Shown here: positions 11,501 through 23,398 of the stretch, piece after piece
How the letters are laid out: every line of letters starts with the position of its first letter
Position numbering within the stretch: position 1 is the first letter of the stretch
DNA from: Batillaria attramentaria
Lineage: Eukaryota > Mollusca > Gastropoda > Batillariidae
Reading direction: 5' to 3'
DNA: 64,000 nt
Assembly (NCBI GenBank): GCA_018292915.2
Contig: JACVVK020000166.1
Span: 541,001-605,000, forward strand
The notes under the pieces: generated by a model
What the model was told of the DNA's origin: nothing
What the model saw: the letters and a program-made list of their open reading frames with translations, nothing else
Database searches by the model: none
Position numbers and translations under genes: made by a program

Positions 11501-12091
11501 GCAGATCTCATACAGTTTGTCTTCGCAAGTGTGAGGTGTCCGCATGCTAATGAAACTTTTTCCACCAAGGTGCGGTGGATGCGAGCACCTTGTACGGCAA
11601 TCACATCCTGACTTGGGGAGGCACTTGGGACTGTCTGTGATGTTTCCTCTGTGTGGGTTTTCAGCAGAAAACACCAACTGTCTCCCAAAGAGAGTTCCTG
11701 GAATGGACGAAATTGGAGTGCTGGTAATACCACTGTCGGTGGTCAGGTCTTCAATACTGCTGATCTGGGATGAGACATTTGGTGTCGACCGTGACACCAA
11801 GTCAGAAGACAATGAAGGCGTCGACTTCAAACTCAAAGTGTCGCCAAATCCACTGTCGTCCATCTTCGGGAAAGGTATGACACTATCAAGCAGCCTGGAA
11901 CACACCTTCGGAAGGTTTGGCGTGCTTGTGCACACTGGCAGTGGAGGCACTGGTAGTGGTAAGTCACAGTCATGTGCGTCATAGTCCATGGATGAGGTAT
12001 TATCGCTGGTTTTGCAACCATCTTGGCGGGCCACCCCACAGGTCAACTTTCCCTGGCTGATTCTGCCGAGATCCTCCTGCTTCACCGCCAT
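8522..12091 (-). CDS. FBXO5: F-box only protein 5 / EMI1, inhibitor of APC/C
   Basis: EMI1 blocks the anaphase-promoting complex in S/G2. Three coding exons on the minus strand: 12091-11229 (287 codons, ends phase 2 at GTGAGT), about 10739-10500, and 8764-8522. Exon 1 has a candidate beta-TrCP degron, DSGFGD (79-84), and the start of the F-box, which continues in exon 2 (DVVK/MCLVSSQWRQLC). Exon 3 encodes an IBR-like zinc-binding region with spacing C-x2-C-x14-C-x4-C-x4-C-x2-C-x4-H-x4-C. It ends GSKKSRKNLKRL, matching the RL tail of EMI1. Predicted length (~445 aa) fits human EMI1 (447). The exon 2 donor is not resolved: exon 3 needs phase 0 and no consensus GT is obvious near 10500. An acceptor-like 'ctacacag' directly precedes the ATG, so an upstream non-coding exon is likely. 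The paralogue FBXO43/EMI2 is the alternative. Confidence 0.87.
9131..9905 (+). repeat. Composite degenerate repeat with 'cccggcttcgctcggg' start, internally duplicated
   Basis: The block begins with the palindrome-like TACCCGGCTTCGCTCGGGTA. It contains 'ggcaaatttggtggcaatcggct...cgtttggacgccaacccctgacacacagacgctagccgc' at about 9206-9270 and again at about 9823-9890. 'ttcaccaaacttga...tttattttgtttcttta' also occurs twice (9319, 9749), as does 'acctacgtcagattttcagtgacgtgagttt' (9500, 9611). It ends 'ttatatagatta', as many RTE-type retroelement 3' ends do. It lies in FBXO5 intron 2. The family assignment is tentative. Confidence 0.5.
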
Positions 12092-13907
12092 CTGTGTAGA
12101 TCAATCTGTAATAAAACAAAATCACACCAGTCACTTTTTCAGATGGGTGATATGAAAAAAAGAAAAACGATCCCCCCAAAAAAAACCCAAAACAAGAGTG
12201 AGTGAGTTTTTAGGGCTTAAAGCCGCGCAAGCCACAAAGACTAATTCGCGGCTGAGTGTGCCTGCACTACATGAAAAAAACAAAAATGTTACGTTGGACA
12301 AAGGATGCAAACTGGTCTACGGGGCAATATAAACCTAGGACATGCAGGAGACGCTGCACCTTCATGCTAATTTATCCCAAAAAAAAAGCTGGCTGGTGGG
12401 GAGTACATGTATGGACTGGGAGCTGCCTATGGCAGTACAAGTGAAGATCATTACCCATTCTGCCCATTTAAAGTACCCGACATGAGCAGAACAAGGTATC
12501 AAAATTTCCACAAGATAACAGATTCAAATGGCAGGAACTCAAAGATTGCAAATATTACAATCCTGCAGCAAATCACAATCAAAACCAGTTGCAATCACAC
12601 TGCTTTCCTTGTTTTCCAAAGTCTTCGTGCACTGATGACTGATGTTTCCTGACCTGAAATGCTATGGTTATGATTTACTCCCGGCCAGAAACCGTTTCTG
12701 CTTCAAGTTACTGGCAATGCTCGGCCGTGTGATGGGAAGTTGTTTAACAATAACACTGTACGGTGTACCATGTCCTTTTTACTTATTTTCATTCTTCTCA
12801 CACAAAGCACCGATCTCCACAGATAAAGTCTGATCACTTGCCTTCAGTTTGGCGATCAAAAGTGCTACTTTAAATGAACATGCATACATGAATAAACTGC
12901 CGCTTCAAAAGGCCTGCCGATTGTGCCGGTAAAAAGTGGGCGGGTAACTAACCGTTCAAACAGATCTAGGGAACGTACCCGCAGATTTTGTCTACAAAAT
13001 GCATTGCAATAAGAAAACCACTTCCATTAATCGGAGAAATGATCGCATTCAGATCTTCACTGCACTGCTTTTGAATATATAAAAAGAACATTTCAGAAAC
13101 ATGCAACAGCCGCGTGCATTTGATCAGTTATCTTGCACATTGGGCGAGCGGGAAGGGGGTTGAAAGAGGCCAAGTTTACCGTCTTGGTTTTTCGGTTCCG
13201 AACTTAAGAAATCACTCATCACTGCTCATGGCGATTCTCTGGGGTCTCAAGATTAGTGGAAGCGAAAACCTGTCACTTTTGTCCAATGATTAGGCCTGTT
13301 TCTCAAGAATATTTTTCACACTTTTTGCGAAGTTCAAAATACTCGCCATAAAGCGCACGGACCAATCGGTTGATAGTTGTGGTGACGTTTTCTCGTGTGA
13401 GGTCACGCTGTTCGCCGTTGACTTTACTTCTTCCGGGGTCGCCCTCGTGTTCCGGTTGACAAAGCCTGGCTTCGATTTGTGCTATATTGTGGTATATTAT
13501 ATTCTGTCTTTTTCAGGTAACGCGTTTCATAGTCACATGATTTATTTATCTGCACATTAAATTTTCTGAGCAAATAAAAGGGACAGAAACCACTTAACTT
13601 TCACAAAGGACGGCACGGGTCAACGTTTCGGCCTTCGCCTTCCGCAGGACACAAACAAATTTATCTTTCATGTCGCTTTTATTTGCTTGTAACCACTTCG
13701 CAGCCATTACCGTTTCCTTTTCTATTAAATTTTCTGTTCCAACGGATACGGGAAAAGAACAGTGTGTTACCTGTTTTTTTCCGGTACACGCTCCTCTCTC
13801 TTTTTCAGTCTTTGTTTCGTGTGTTTGGGTTTCTACGCTGTGTGTGTGTGTGTGTGTGTGTGTGACGTAATGCTACATTATTTGTCTGTTCCAGGCCACC
13901 CTTCAAC
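12092..13907. promoter_or_regulatory. FBXO5/POLR2K divergent spacer with probable promoters
   Basis: FBXO5 (minus) and POLR2K (plus) diverge from here. Both seem to have non-coding first exons, because acceptor-like sites sit just before both start codons (12092 and 13894). ETS-type motifs CTTCCGG and TTCCGG occur near 13431 and 13452, just upstream of a (TG)n run at 13841-13863. A copy of the 'gggcttaaagccgcgcaagc' repeat lies at 12213-12260. The exact transcription starts cannot be read. Confidence 0.4.
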
Positions 13908-15601
13908 ATGGACACACCAAAGCAGGATAATCAGCCGTCAACCAGTACTGGAAAGTCACATTCTCAGACTATGGTGTACATCTGTGGAGGTAATTAAATT
14001 CTTTTCTGTCAGCATTGTTGTCCTTGCACATTTAGAAACCAATGAAAGAGATGAGGAAAAGTGATTATAATGCACAAAACAAAAAAACAAAAAAAATCCA
14101 ACAGGTCAGAGGCTAAAGAGGACATTTTCAATCACACATGTACACGTATACATGGTTTTGGGTACAATTCACACCATTACCATTGGTAAAAAAAAAATAT
14201 ACAAAGCTGCTTTAATTTTGACATAGTAAATTTGTAGCATTTGCCATGATTTGTGTGAAACCCTTAAGTCTTTGGTACACATACTACGTTTCCCCACCTG
14301 GTACACATACAATGTTGTTTCCCCACCCCCATCCATTTGCTGCGTGCTATTTAAAAATGTGGTAAAACTTTGTGGTCAGGCCAATGTGTATGGCCTTAAA
14401 ATCCTTTGCTGCTGACATGTCTGTTTATAAATTTATGCGTAAGTTTCTGTATTGTGTTCTTTCAGACTGTCATTCAGAAAATGAAATAAAGGCTCGAGAT
14501 CCCATTCGCTGCCGGGAGTGTGGCTATCGCATCATGTACAAGAAACGTACCAAAAGAAGTATCCTTTCTGTGAGATGTTTGATTGTTGTTTCATCCTGAC
14601 ACAGAGGTAAAGACATGTATTAACTCTATGCTGGGAGTTTTTTTTGTTTTTGGTTTTTTGCTGCCCCAACTCTTTTTGCCAGTTCAACTTCCAGTGGTGT
14701 TCCTCCCAGGTGATGGGTGGAATCCACGGAGGGCTCGGAAGTTGGGGCAATATTATGCATGATGAGGATGATGGTAAGATAATGCTTTGGAGGTTCGTGT
14801 AGTTAATTAAATAAATAAAAATAAAATAAAAAAATAATAAAACTAGTTTGGGACTGCGGGACAGGGCCGCATTCCACGCTTCCTGTCATAAATATCCCGG
14901 CGTTCACCAGGCCCGGGAACTACGGCTCCTGCGGTGCTGGCCATGTAATCATCCACATCGTAAGACATGTCATACCAAGGGAAGCACCCCCAAAGTCGCA
15001 CCCGCTAAGTGGGTGAATCTCGGCTGTGTGGCAACAGCCTCCCCATTGGGCCCATAGCACAACCGCTCTGGGTAGGAGCCGACCTAGGTAGGAAAAATCC
15101 CGCTTGCCTCGGCTGGGTCTCAAACCCGGTTCCCCGGTCCATAGTCCGAAGTGCTAACCACCACACTACGGGGGCTGGTGTCTGTGCTGGGAGTTGTTTC
15201 CCAGCAGCAAATAAACAGATGGTGGCTTCCCGTAGACTGGCAGGCATGTGTTTTGCTAGTGCTGTATTTAGTTCCTCACTTTACTTTGACTGAGAATAAA
15301 AATAGAAAGTTGGTGATCCCATAAATCGGACATCTGCTGCCTAGCGTTGTAAATGTCAGGGCCCCAGAAGAAGACCTTAGCATAGATAAACACCGATAGA
15401 AGCTTACATGCTTTTTCAGCTTGGTGTGCACTAAGGAACAGTAGGGCAAATCGCCCCCTACTGTACTAGTGTAGTATTGTACATAAATTACATCATGCGT
15501 TGAATGAGCTGGTCCATAGAGGTGCTCTATGACAATAAAATACTGTCAGCCCGTCAAGTTTCCTTAACCATTCTTCAGTGGTGGTGTTTGATGCCAGATG
15601 A
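13908..15601 (+). CDS. POLR2K: RNA polymerases I, II and III subunit RPABC4 (RPB12)
   Basis: Smallest shared zinc-binding subunit of the three nuclear RNA polymerases. Three coding exons: 13908-13989, 14466-14558, 15579-15601. All have GT-AG borders and phases 1,1, giving 65 aa against 58 in human; the extra length is in the N-terminal tail. The C4 zinc site is Cys26, Cys29, Cys43, Cys46. The core [17 protein letters not shown] and the ending KRMVVFDAR are near identical to animal RPB12. The last exon contributes only 23 coding bases, so it is easily missed by automated callers. The exon 1 coding part follows an acceptor (AG at 13893-13894), implying a non-coding first exon. Intron 2 contains a family 1 SINE. 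Confidence 0.96.
14640..15177 (-). mobile_element. tRNA-derived SINE, family 1
   Basis: Minus-oriented copy: the tRNA-like head is at the right (minus-strand 'gtagtgtggtggttagcac' near 15155-15173), and the tail with 'gagttggggcagcaaaaaacc' is at the left. An A/T-rich insertion 'aaataaataaaaataaaataaaa' lies inside at about 14808-14842. It sits in POLR2K intron 2. Confidence 0.75.
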
Positions 15602-16129
15602 AACATCAAGTGATGAACTGATCAAGTTCTTCATTATCATCTCCTGACACGCTGTTCAGCAACAACACTCAGACAGGATGTGCAGAAGAAAGAAAAAAAA
15701 AAAAAGACTTGGATTAGTGGAAATCTGTTTACATTTTCATGCCAGAACTTTTCATGGGGAACCAGTAGTTGCTCAGAGGGCTGTTACTTACTTGTCAAAC
15801 CAAGGCATGACGAAACCATCTGAACCAACCATAAGCCTTTGGTGAAGCGACTTTGATATATATATGTATATTTAAACTTTAGACATTTAGCTGGTTTAGT
15901 TTAAGTTTCTGCGTAGATTTTCTTACCATTTGATCACCTAGTCATCTATTGTCATTAAACAACAGTTTCATAATTCTCCCTTATAAAGTTATATAGTTAT
16001 AATCCATGTTTGTAAAACCTTGGGGGGGGGGGGGGGGGGGGGGTAGTTTGCTTCACTTTTGATGCTGGCAGGTGATGCCAGTCTGTCATCAGAAACCTTT
16101 GAAAGTTCATGAACTCAAGGGGTCAGATA

Positions 16130-16170
<41 letters not shown>

Positions 16171-16861
16171 TATTTTATAGATAGCCAATGTGTGTTCAAG
16201 AATGGTTACACTGTCATGCATTTTGTGTGAAATAAATGTTGATTTTGCCTGTCTTTGGATGTGTGCTGTTTAACCTTCACGCTATCTCACTCTTTTACCC
16301 TGATTCATATGTACAGGGCACCTGAATTAAGCTTGATGTCCCATTTCTTGACTAGTGATTTTTTTTTTTTTTTTTAAGTAAGTCAGCACACCAGTGCTGA
16401 ACTTCTTCTTATATCATATTTTAACCCTGGTCTGGCTGAATTAATTAGTCTCATGCTGAAAAAAAAGCCATAGAAGTAGTCTAGAACATTCCATTCTCAG
16501 CTTGGCCAGGGTTGATGACAAGTGGCAAGGGCAGCAGAATAATGAAGAGTGCATCTTGTTTTGGTCATATTAGTGGTGGTGGTGGTGTGTGTGTGTGCCA
16601 AACATAGCAGTAGAGGAATGTTAATACTTAACAAAGAAAAAAACTCAAACCCTTTCAAGCGTGACAACAGCAAATGCATGGAACATTACATTGCCATAGA
16701 AAACGTGAGCCTGCACTCAAAAGTATTGAGAGTGCGGTGACGGACAATAATTGAAAGTAGAAGGGGTTGAGTACAACAAAGTTAAACTTACACTGCATAA
16801 ACATTTGCAATGATATGGAAATTAATTCTATGCAGGTATCTGTTGTCAGCCTCTCCTCCTC

Positions 16862-16895
<34 letters not shown>

Positions 16896-17257
16896 CACTG
16901 CTACTGAGTAAGCTGGTAAGGGATTATGGCAGTTGACAAAAACAAGAACAGCAGGCGCTGCCAGCATCAGATCACTGTATATGGTTACCGGTAGTTACTA
17001 ATGAGTAGGTTACAGGGACCATAATGTTCTCAATATACCCGGTACTGCAACTGCCAGTCATCGTTACACGCACTGGGCCATCGTGGACACATTTGTTGAC
17101 GTCCGCGATCGCTCTTCTTAGAAGTTCAACCACAAGAGAGACAACTCTCAAATTTTGCTATGGTCTCGTCTGCTCATTTTGAGTTCGGACACACAGCTAT
17201 GTAGACCAATGTACGAGCGTGAAGCCGAAACACGAATGTTTTGTAGTTAGAGGACCA
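15602..17257. other. POLR2K 3' UTR and spacer to TTC32
   Basis: It holds the POLR2K 3' UTR with AATAAA at 16231-16236. Simple repeats are a G-run at 16022-16042, (TG)n at about 16135-16165, and a C-run at about 16862-16893. I see no further gene. TTC32 probably starts transcription close to 17100-17250. Confidence 0.5.
16231..16236 (+). terminator. Candidate poly(A) signal of POLR2K
   Basis: AATAAA about 630 bp downstream of the POLR2K stop, in 'gtgtgaaataaatgttgatt', followed by a T/G-rich stretch. Assigned by position. Confidence 0.5.
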
Positions 17258-18707
17258 ATGGCAGAGGAAACCGAAAACGTTTCTGCCAAATTCGTCGAAG
17301 CAGAACAGCTGGAAAATGATGGACGGAGAGTCGAAGCGATTGGCGTGTACTCAGACATCATAAGGGAGATAGAAAGTCGTCTGCGAGAGGAAAGTGTGGA
17401 GGCCAGCGCTTCAGCGCTTTCAACCCTGTAAGTGCTGTCAAATGCGTTGGATAATAACGCATTTTGTTTCACATGGATAAGGGACAGTGTGTTTAGTCTC
17501 CAGCTTCTGCTTGTAGAAGAGTGTGTGGATGTGGTCTGAGCTTATCAAGGCCATGCATTTAGTACACAACACACACACACACACACACACAGAGCCACTA
17601 TCAAATACAAGTATTCATTTTGCCAGCAACATTTTACAGTTATTTTATCACTGTGTCTCACATGTTAATATAAATGTTTCAGATTGGTTTGATTTTTTGT
17701 GTGTGTGGATGTGGTCTGAGCTTATCGAGGCCATGCATTTAGTTCACACAACACACACAGAGCCACTATCAAATACAAGTCATTTTGCCAGGAACATTTT
17801 CCAGTTATTTTATCACAGTGTCCCACACATTAATATAATTGTTTTAGATTGTTTTGGTTTTTTTGTTCACAATTAGAGAATGCTTGCTAGGTCATAGTCT
17901 GCCAAACAGCCAAGCGCACCTTAACCCGGCCGGCCTTTCATTTTCAGGCGTGAACAGCTTGCATTAGCCTACAACAACAGAGGGATCTGTTACTACATGG
18001 AAGTGGAATTCAGACTGGCTATTGAGGATTACACGAAAGCTCTGGAGTACCACAGTGAGATGGCTAGAACGTACTGCAACAGAGGTGTAATTCACTACAG
18101 GCTTGGTAAGCAATGGTGACAAGAACTCAGTTCAAGAAGCATAATTTATTGGTGTGTATTGGTATATATTTATATTATTCCATTCCATTCAGACATTCTG
18201 GCTGCTCCACCACTGACCTGGTCATTATTAGTACAGGGCCACCCATTTTTTCCTTTGTCCAGCACACACGATGTGTGCTGTACAAGCTTTCCATTTTGCA
18301 TCCCCTCCAGTTGGGAATGGTATTTTCATAACACACACAATGATATTTATGTGTTTGTACACGAAGGCAAGATGGTCATCGTTCATGAGTCTGCTTGTGA
18401 ATTTAACTTGTGATCTTTCTCGCTCCACGGGCTGAACCCAACGTGCACGCTCGCAAGTCGCATAGGCCACACACATTAACACACACAAAGAAAACGATCA
18501 GTACAGCAAAACTATGGGATGGAAAGGTTCCTCAGGTCATGGATTAGGGAAGCGCCTAAATTAATTTATTCTTTTGCTTTATGTTTTTCAGGACGTTTTC
18601 AAGAGGCTGTGGAAGATATGAGAAAAACACTGTCTCTGTTACCAGATTTTGAACCCGCTCAGCAGTGTCTTAAACAGTGTTTTAAAGAATTGGAAGCAGA
18701 CACTTGA
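17258..18707 (+). CDS. TTC32: Tetratricopeptide repeat protein 32
   Basis: Small TPR protein of unknown biochemical role. Three coding exons: 17258-17427, 17948-18105, 18592-18707; GT-AG borders, phases 2 and 1. They encode 147 aa against 151 in human TTC32. Three TPR-like helical pairs are visible: FVEAEQLENDGRRVEAIGVY; the conserved LAYNNRGICYY...FRLAIEDYTKALEY; and ARTYCNRGVIHYRLGRFQEA followed by VEDMRKTLSLLPDF. The start is the first ATG in frame; the frame is open upstream but has no earlier ATG. Intron 1 carries a local tandem duplication. TTC32 and the following receptor gene are convergent. Confidence 0.88.
17519..17874 (+). repeat. Two-copy tandem duplication (~175 bp) in TTC32 intron 1
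   Basis: 'gtgtgtggatgtggtctgagcttatc' begins copies at about 17521 and 17699. Each contains a CA run, 'agagccactatcaaatacaagt', and ends near 'taatataa..tgttt.agatt'. The copies differ by a shorter CA run and scattered substitutions. Confidence 0.8.
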
Positions 18708-20051
18708 AAGCGACTACCTGTGCATGATTCAATTCAAGGTTTTTATTGTCATGTGCATGAAAAGCACCAAGACAAAATGTAATCAAACAAAATAATCAAA
18801 ACAAAAACCAGGAGTGTGTTCATGTGGGAAAGAAAGTGAGGGAAAGTGAAAGAAAAGGGAGAGGAAGGGAAGCTAGAGACAGAGAGAGAGGGAACTGCTT
18901 TGATACACCACTGAACAAGACAAGGAAGAAGGAAACGTAAGGAGCACAAGAACCTGGAGGACATCCGCTATCCAAGATGGAGTTGGACACTGTACACGCA
19001 AAGCACCTGCTCGTGTTCGTGAGCTATAAACACCTATGAACGTGAAAACAAACTGAGGGTAGAAGGACATATAGTTTTGCCGTTCTGGCCACCTTTGCAT
19101 AGAAAATATAATTTTTCTTCTATAAATGTCTACCATACACATACTAACTTAAGCCTCTCTGTGTGCATGATGAGTATGCATTATATTATGTGATACATCT
19201 ATTTGATCTCTATATATCTTGGTTTTGTACAAGTGAAATTTGCTCGAATGTGAAAAGAGAGTAAATGTGGACATTTTTTAGCGCATGTATGTGAGACTTC
19301 GATTTATAGTCTTACATGCAGATTTGGTCCATGACACTGTTTACCATTTACAGGCAGTTTCATTCTCAGTTCAGACAAGATTTGGAAATCTCATCTGTCA
19401 TGTCAGTCTGTCCCTGATCCTTGCATTCTTTCTCAATCATGGGCATTTTGTCACCAGTTGTTTCCTCAGTGGAAAAAAACCCGAAAGTAAACAGGAACAG
19501 CATAGCCTGTCTGACTCGCATATGATCTTGACCGTTAGTAGAGGTCACTCAAAAAGACATTTTTACCGACTGTCAGTGCAAGGGCAAATATTCTGCCAAA
19601 ATTGTATTTTACAAAACTTCCACCCAATCCCTCGACTCGACTTGACCCCTTGAGGTCAAGGTGACAAATTGTACACTTGAAAGTTTTTCATACCAACTGC
19701 ATTAATTTTGTGCTAAGTTTGGGTTGCCTAGTGTTTCTTGTTGATGAGAAACAGAAAAAAAAGTCACTTTTACCATATGACGCTGTGACCTTAACCTTTG
19801 AGGGATGTCATTCAAAATGATATTTGGAAAGCCCTTCTCACCAACTACCATTATGCACCATTGGGTGTTTCTGCTATTTATAGATCCTGAGAAAAGGTTT
19901 GCAACAGGCAGATGACAGAGAATGGAGGGCTAGACTCGATTTGTTACACGTCAGTCAACAAAAAAAAAAACGACAGTAGTTGAGTCAAGGGATATTTACA
20001 CATTCTCACAAAATCTTGCATGCTGTTGCACTTTAACGCAGAGAGTAAGTA
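18708..20051. repeat. Repeat-rich spacer downstream of TTC32
   Basis: No gene seen. A retroelement-type 3' end 'ttcaattcaaggtttttattgtcatg' occurs at 18728. From about 19500 to 19900 there are degenerate units of the 'gaggtcaaggtgac...cattcaaaa' family, also found at 25380-25700 and 30510-30620. Confidence 0.5.
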
Positions 20052-22601
20052 CGGTAGGGCCCGCTTATAAGGAGTGCTCGGGGACCAAATTTTTTACTCC
20101 TTATAACCGAGGTTCCTTATAACGGAGTTCTCGGATATAAGGAGTAACCCAAGCCCAACTACCTTATAAGCGGGCTTCTGCATTTTTTCGGTGTCAGTAT
20201 CAGCAATTCTTCTTCTTCTCTCTCTCGCTCTCTCTCTCTCTTTTCTCTCTCTCTCTCTTTTCTCTCTCGCACAGCGGATTGAAAATCAATGCCCCTTTAG
20301 GCTCATGTCTATGGAACAACAGTAATTTGTTCCTCTCTGTTTTGTTTCTTCGGCCATTTTTTTCTCCATTTCCGTCTCCCTTCAACTTCTTTTGGTTTTC
20401 AAACCAATATAACAGTACTTAGAAGACAGCTTGCGACTGCCCTTGTGGCAGGTAAATAATGCCACACAAGTAAAACTCATCTGAGTCTAGCGGAACGACC
20501 GCGGGGCCCCTGAACGCTCAATAAGAAGAAAATCTTCCTCTCTGCATATGTAACGCCAGCGATGAGTTTGTTGCGGTGGTAAAAAAAAGTTTTGTTGATA
20601 GCACAGTGACACAACAGGACAACAAACACTACAAGACAAGCCCTGGTCTCCATTCAGTCATAGGGAACTTGAGACAGTGATGCTGAAAAACAACACGATA
20701 ACAGCCCCTTCAAAACCTTATATATCAATGCAGCCACACCCACACCTCCATTCATACATGTACAACACATAACAAACATAATTGTCGCTGTCACTGATAC
20801 ACATACAATGAAACAACATTCAGTCTGAGGACAAAATACTCGAGTGGCTATATTCACCTTCAAATTACATTCCTTTATTAAAAAACATAAAACGCACACA
20901 TTTTTTCTCACTAGGATCAAAACGCTTATCATAAAAATGAAATAGAAGGAAAAAATAGGGCCTGCTGTCATTGGCTTAATTTCACTTTCTTGTGAGAATA
21001 ACAACAATAAACTGAAAAATGGCTGTAGCAACCAGCGACCAAACGGCATTACCTTAGGAAGGAACTAGTAAAGGAACATTGGCCGGTTATTCATCATTTT
21101 AGTTCCATTCCTTTATAAGAAAACAAAAAATAAAAACCGCACACATTTTTTTCTCACTAGGATCAATACACTTATCATCAAAATGAAATAGAAGGAAAAA
21201 AACAGGGCCTGTGGCATTGGCTTACTTTCACTTTCTTGTGAGAATAACAACAATAGTTTCTTGAAGGTCAGTCTGTTTTTCAATTGAAGAAGAAGAAGAA
21301 CAACAACAACAAGATCAAGAAGAAGAGGAAGCAGCAGCAGCAGCAGCCTTGAATCTGGAAACCATTTAAGCAGATTTTCATCCACAGTTTCCAGTTTAGC
21401 AGTGCGTGACCGTTTCCGCGATAGATCCTCGGTTCCTCTGGCAACATTGTTTACGTATTTCTGTCGATCTCTCCAGATGTTGCAGAGGGTGGAAAAGGGA
21501 ATGCCCAACTCCTCAGCTATCACTGCCTTTCTTATGCGGAAAAACTTTGGGTGACAAAGTCACGCACAGTCATCGTTTCACGACTATGAATTGTTAAACT
21601 GCATTTTGCTGCAGTCATATATGGGCGATAAAGTTACCCACAGTCGTCAAATCAGAAACTTGCCTCTCTAAAAACCATGGGTGACTTTCTCACCCACATT
21701 CGGCGGATGGGGAAGTTCTTAGGGGTCGTCGGTAAAGGTTAAGCAAGAAGGGATCGACCGATCTCAGACGGTCTCTCTCTCTCTCTCTGTGCGCGCGCGC
21801 GCGCGCGTGTTTGTGCGTTTGTGTGTGCGCGCGCGGCTCATCCCAGCGTTCCCCACTACTTGCTTGTTGACAGAACAGGACAGCAGCCCCAAACCGAAAG
21901 TCAATCATGCTGTGTCAAAGTGTGTGTGTGTGTGCGCGCGCGATAGAGACAGAGAGAGGGGGGGAGGGAGGGAGAGCCGAGAGAGGAAGAGGAGGGAGGG
22001 AGAGAGAGGAAGAGGGGGGGGGACAGAGAGAGAGGAGGGGGGGGGGTCGGTCGCCCTTTGTGTGTGTGTGTGTATGCGTGCGTGTGTACGACTTGTGGAC
22101 GTGCGTGTGTTGCTGTTGTTTTCGTTCAATACTTAGACCTAGACCTTCTGTTGAACTCCCTTTCAAACTAGGCGCAATCCTTGGATTTCTGGAACTAAAA
22201 TGATGAATAACCGGCCAATGTTCCTTTATTAGTTCCTTCGTTCTCTTTTTCTCGCGTTCAGACATTTTCGCTTCTGCATCCAAAATCGAGCGCATGTAGC
22301 GATGAACGGAAGTTTCTGCGGAAGCATAGACGGATAACTCTCCCCAAATAGGACTAATGAAATAACTCGACCTACTTTCGGTTTGAACCCGGTGCTATCG
22401 GCACTCCTTATAACCAGACTCAGGGCCGATTTGGGGCCTAATTTTTCACTCCTAATAAGCGAGGTATCGTATAACCAAGCTCCTTCTAAGCGAGTTTTCG
22501 TAAGTCATAACAAAGAACAATGTAAATCGGGGATTTTTTTTTTTTTGCTCCTTATAAAGGAGGTTCCTTATAACCGAGCTCCTTTTAAGCGGGCCCGACT
22601 G
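20052..22601 (-). mobile_element. pogo/Tigger-like DNA transposon, internally rearranged
   Basis: The ends are inverted: left CGGTAGGGCCCGCTTATAAGG and, reverse-complemented from the right, CAGTCGGGCCCGCTTAAAAGG, each preceded by TA. This fits the CAGT...ACTG termini and TA target duplication of pogo/Tigger (Tc1-mariner superfamily). Further 'ctccttataac-gag' repeats extend the termini to about 130-210 bp. Inside are a minus-strand CENP-B-type HTH remnant (21350-21570), a ~145 bp direct duplication (about 20865-21015 and 21108-21255), and an inverted pair 'ggaacattggccggttattcatca' (21074-21097 versus 22200-22225). No DDE domain is visible, so the copy is a defective derivative. Confidence 0.7.
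21350..21570 (-). pseudogene. Transposase remnant: CENP-B/pogo helix-turn-helix
   Basis: The minus strand reads IRKAVIAEELGIPFSTLCNI followed by W-RDR, then the pattern LETVDENLLKWF. This is the N-terminal HTH and following linker of pogo/Tigger transposases (CENP-B_N). After LLKWF the frame runs into low-complexity CTT/GCT repeats and the catalytic domain is gone. It lies inside the terminal repeats at 20052-22601. Confidence 0.65.
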
Positions 22602-22770
22602 TAATCCCAAATCAGACTTCTTCCCTGTTAAGCTTCATTTAATGGTTTGGAAATATATTCAGGTTTCGGGCAGAACATCCATTTCTTCATGCTTTTGAAA
22701 TTCTTGTGGTCTAATTGTTTTCTTTGGTGATGACATGCAGAGCAGTAAATTATGTAGAGAGAGGGCACAG

Positions 22771-22772
<2 letters not shown>

Positions 22773-22835
<63 letters not shown>
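22773..22835 (+). repeat. (TG)n microsatellite
   Basis: About 31 uninterrupted TG units just right of the transposon end. Open frames over it are artefacts. Confidence 0.95.
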
Positions 22836-22836
<1 letters not shown>

Positions 22837-23398
22837 CTGTCCACTCACATGTCCACTGTTGTACAGCCGACTGTACGCATATTTTGGGGAGCACAGTGCG
22901 TGCAGTGTGTTGTGTTTCACTTTCATAAGTAGAGGTTTTTGGCCATTGTTGAGGTTCAGGGTTAGGGTTGGGCCAATTGGAGGTTGGGTTTGTGATCATA
23001 ATTTCCATTTTTCCCTTGGTGGGTTGGGGGGCTTTATTTGTTTTCTTGGTTTTCACTTTTGCTTGTTTGTTTTAGGTGGGGTTTTTTTCGGTGGTTGTTT
23101 ATTTGGTTTTTCAAGAGTGATTACAATGTATGCTTTTACACAGTATGTTGCACACAAAATCATACGCCAGCCACTCGTCAGTATGGGCGCACAGTCCTTC
23201 TGGGTATCTACTGATCAGATGTAATTAACACATGAACCCCATGCACTGAGGCACACTCTAGCAGAACTTTTTGTCAAAAGTGACATGTCAATACTCATGA
23301 CACATCATGATTAACACAAAGAGGTGCCTTGGACTAGCTGAAGTGCTCAGGCACATCAGAGACATGATAGATTTATGTATTGTGTTCTGCCGTAGCCA

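Noticed and set aside
11544..11984. 146-codon plus-strand open frame
   Set aside because: It lies antisense to FBXO5 exon 1 with no matching family; a shadow of the real exon.
22715..23224. Long open frame over the (TG)n tract, and similar frames at 30220, 35363, 41314 and 50444
   Set aside because: Frames created by CA/TG repeats (His-Thr or Cys-Val runs). No conserved protein features.
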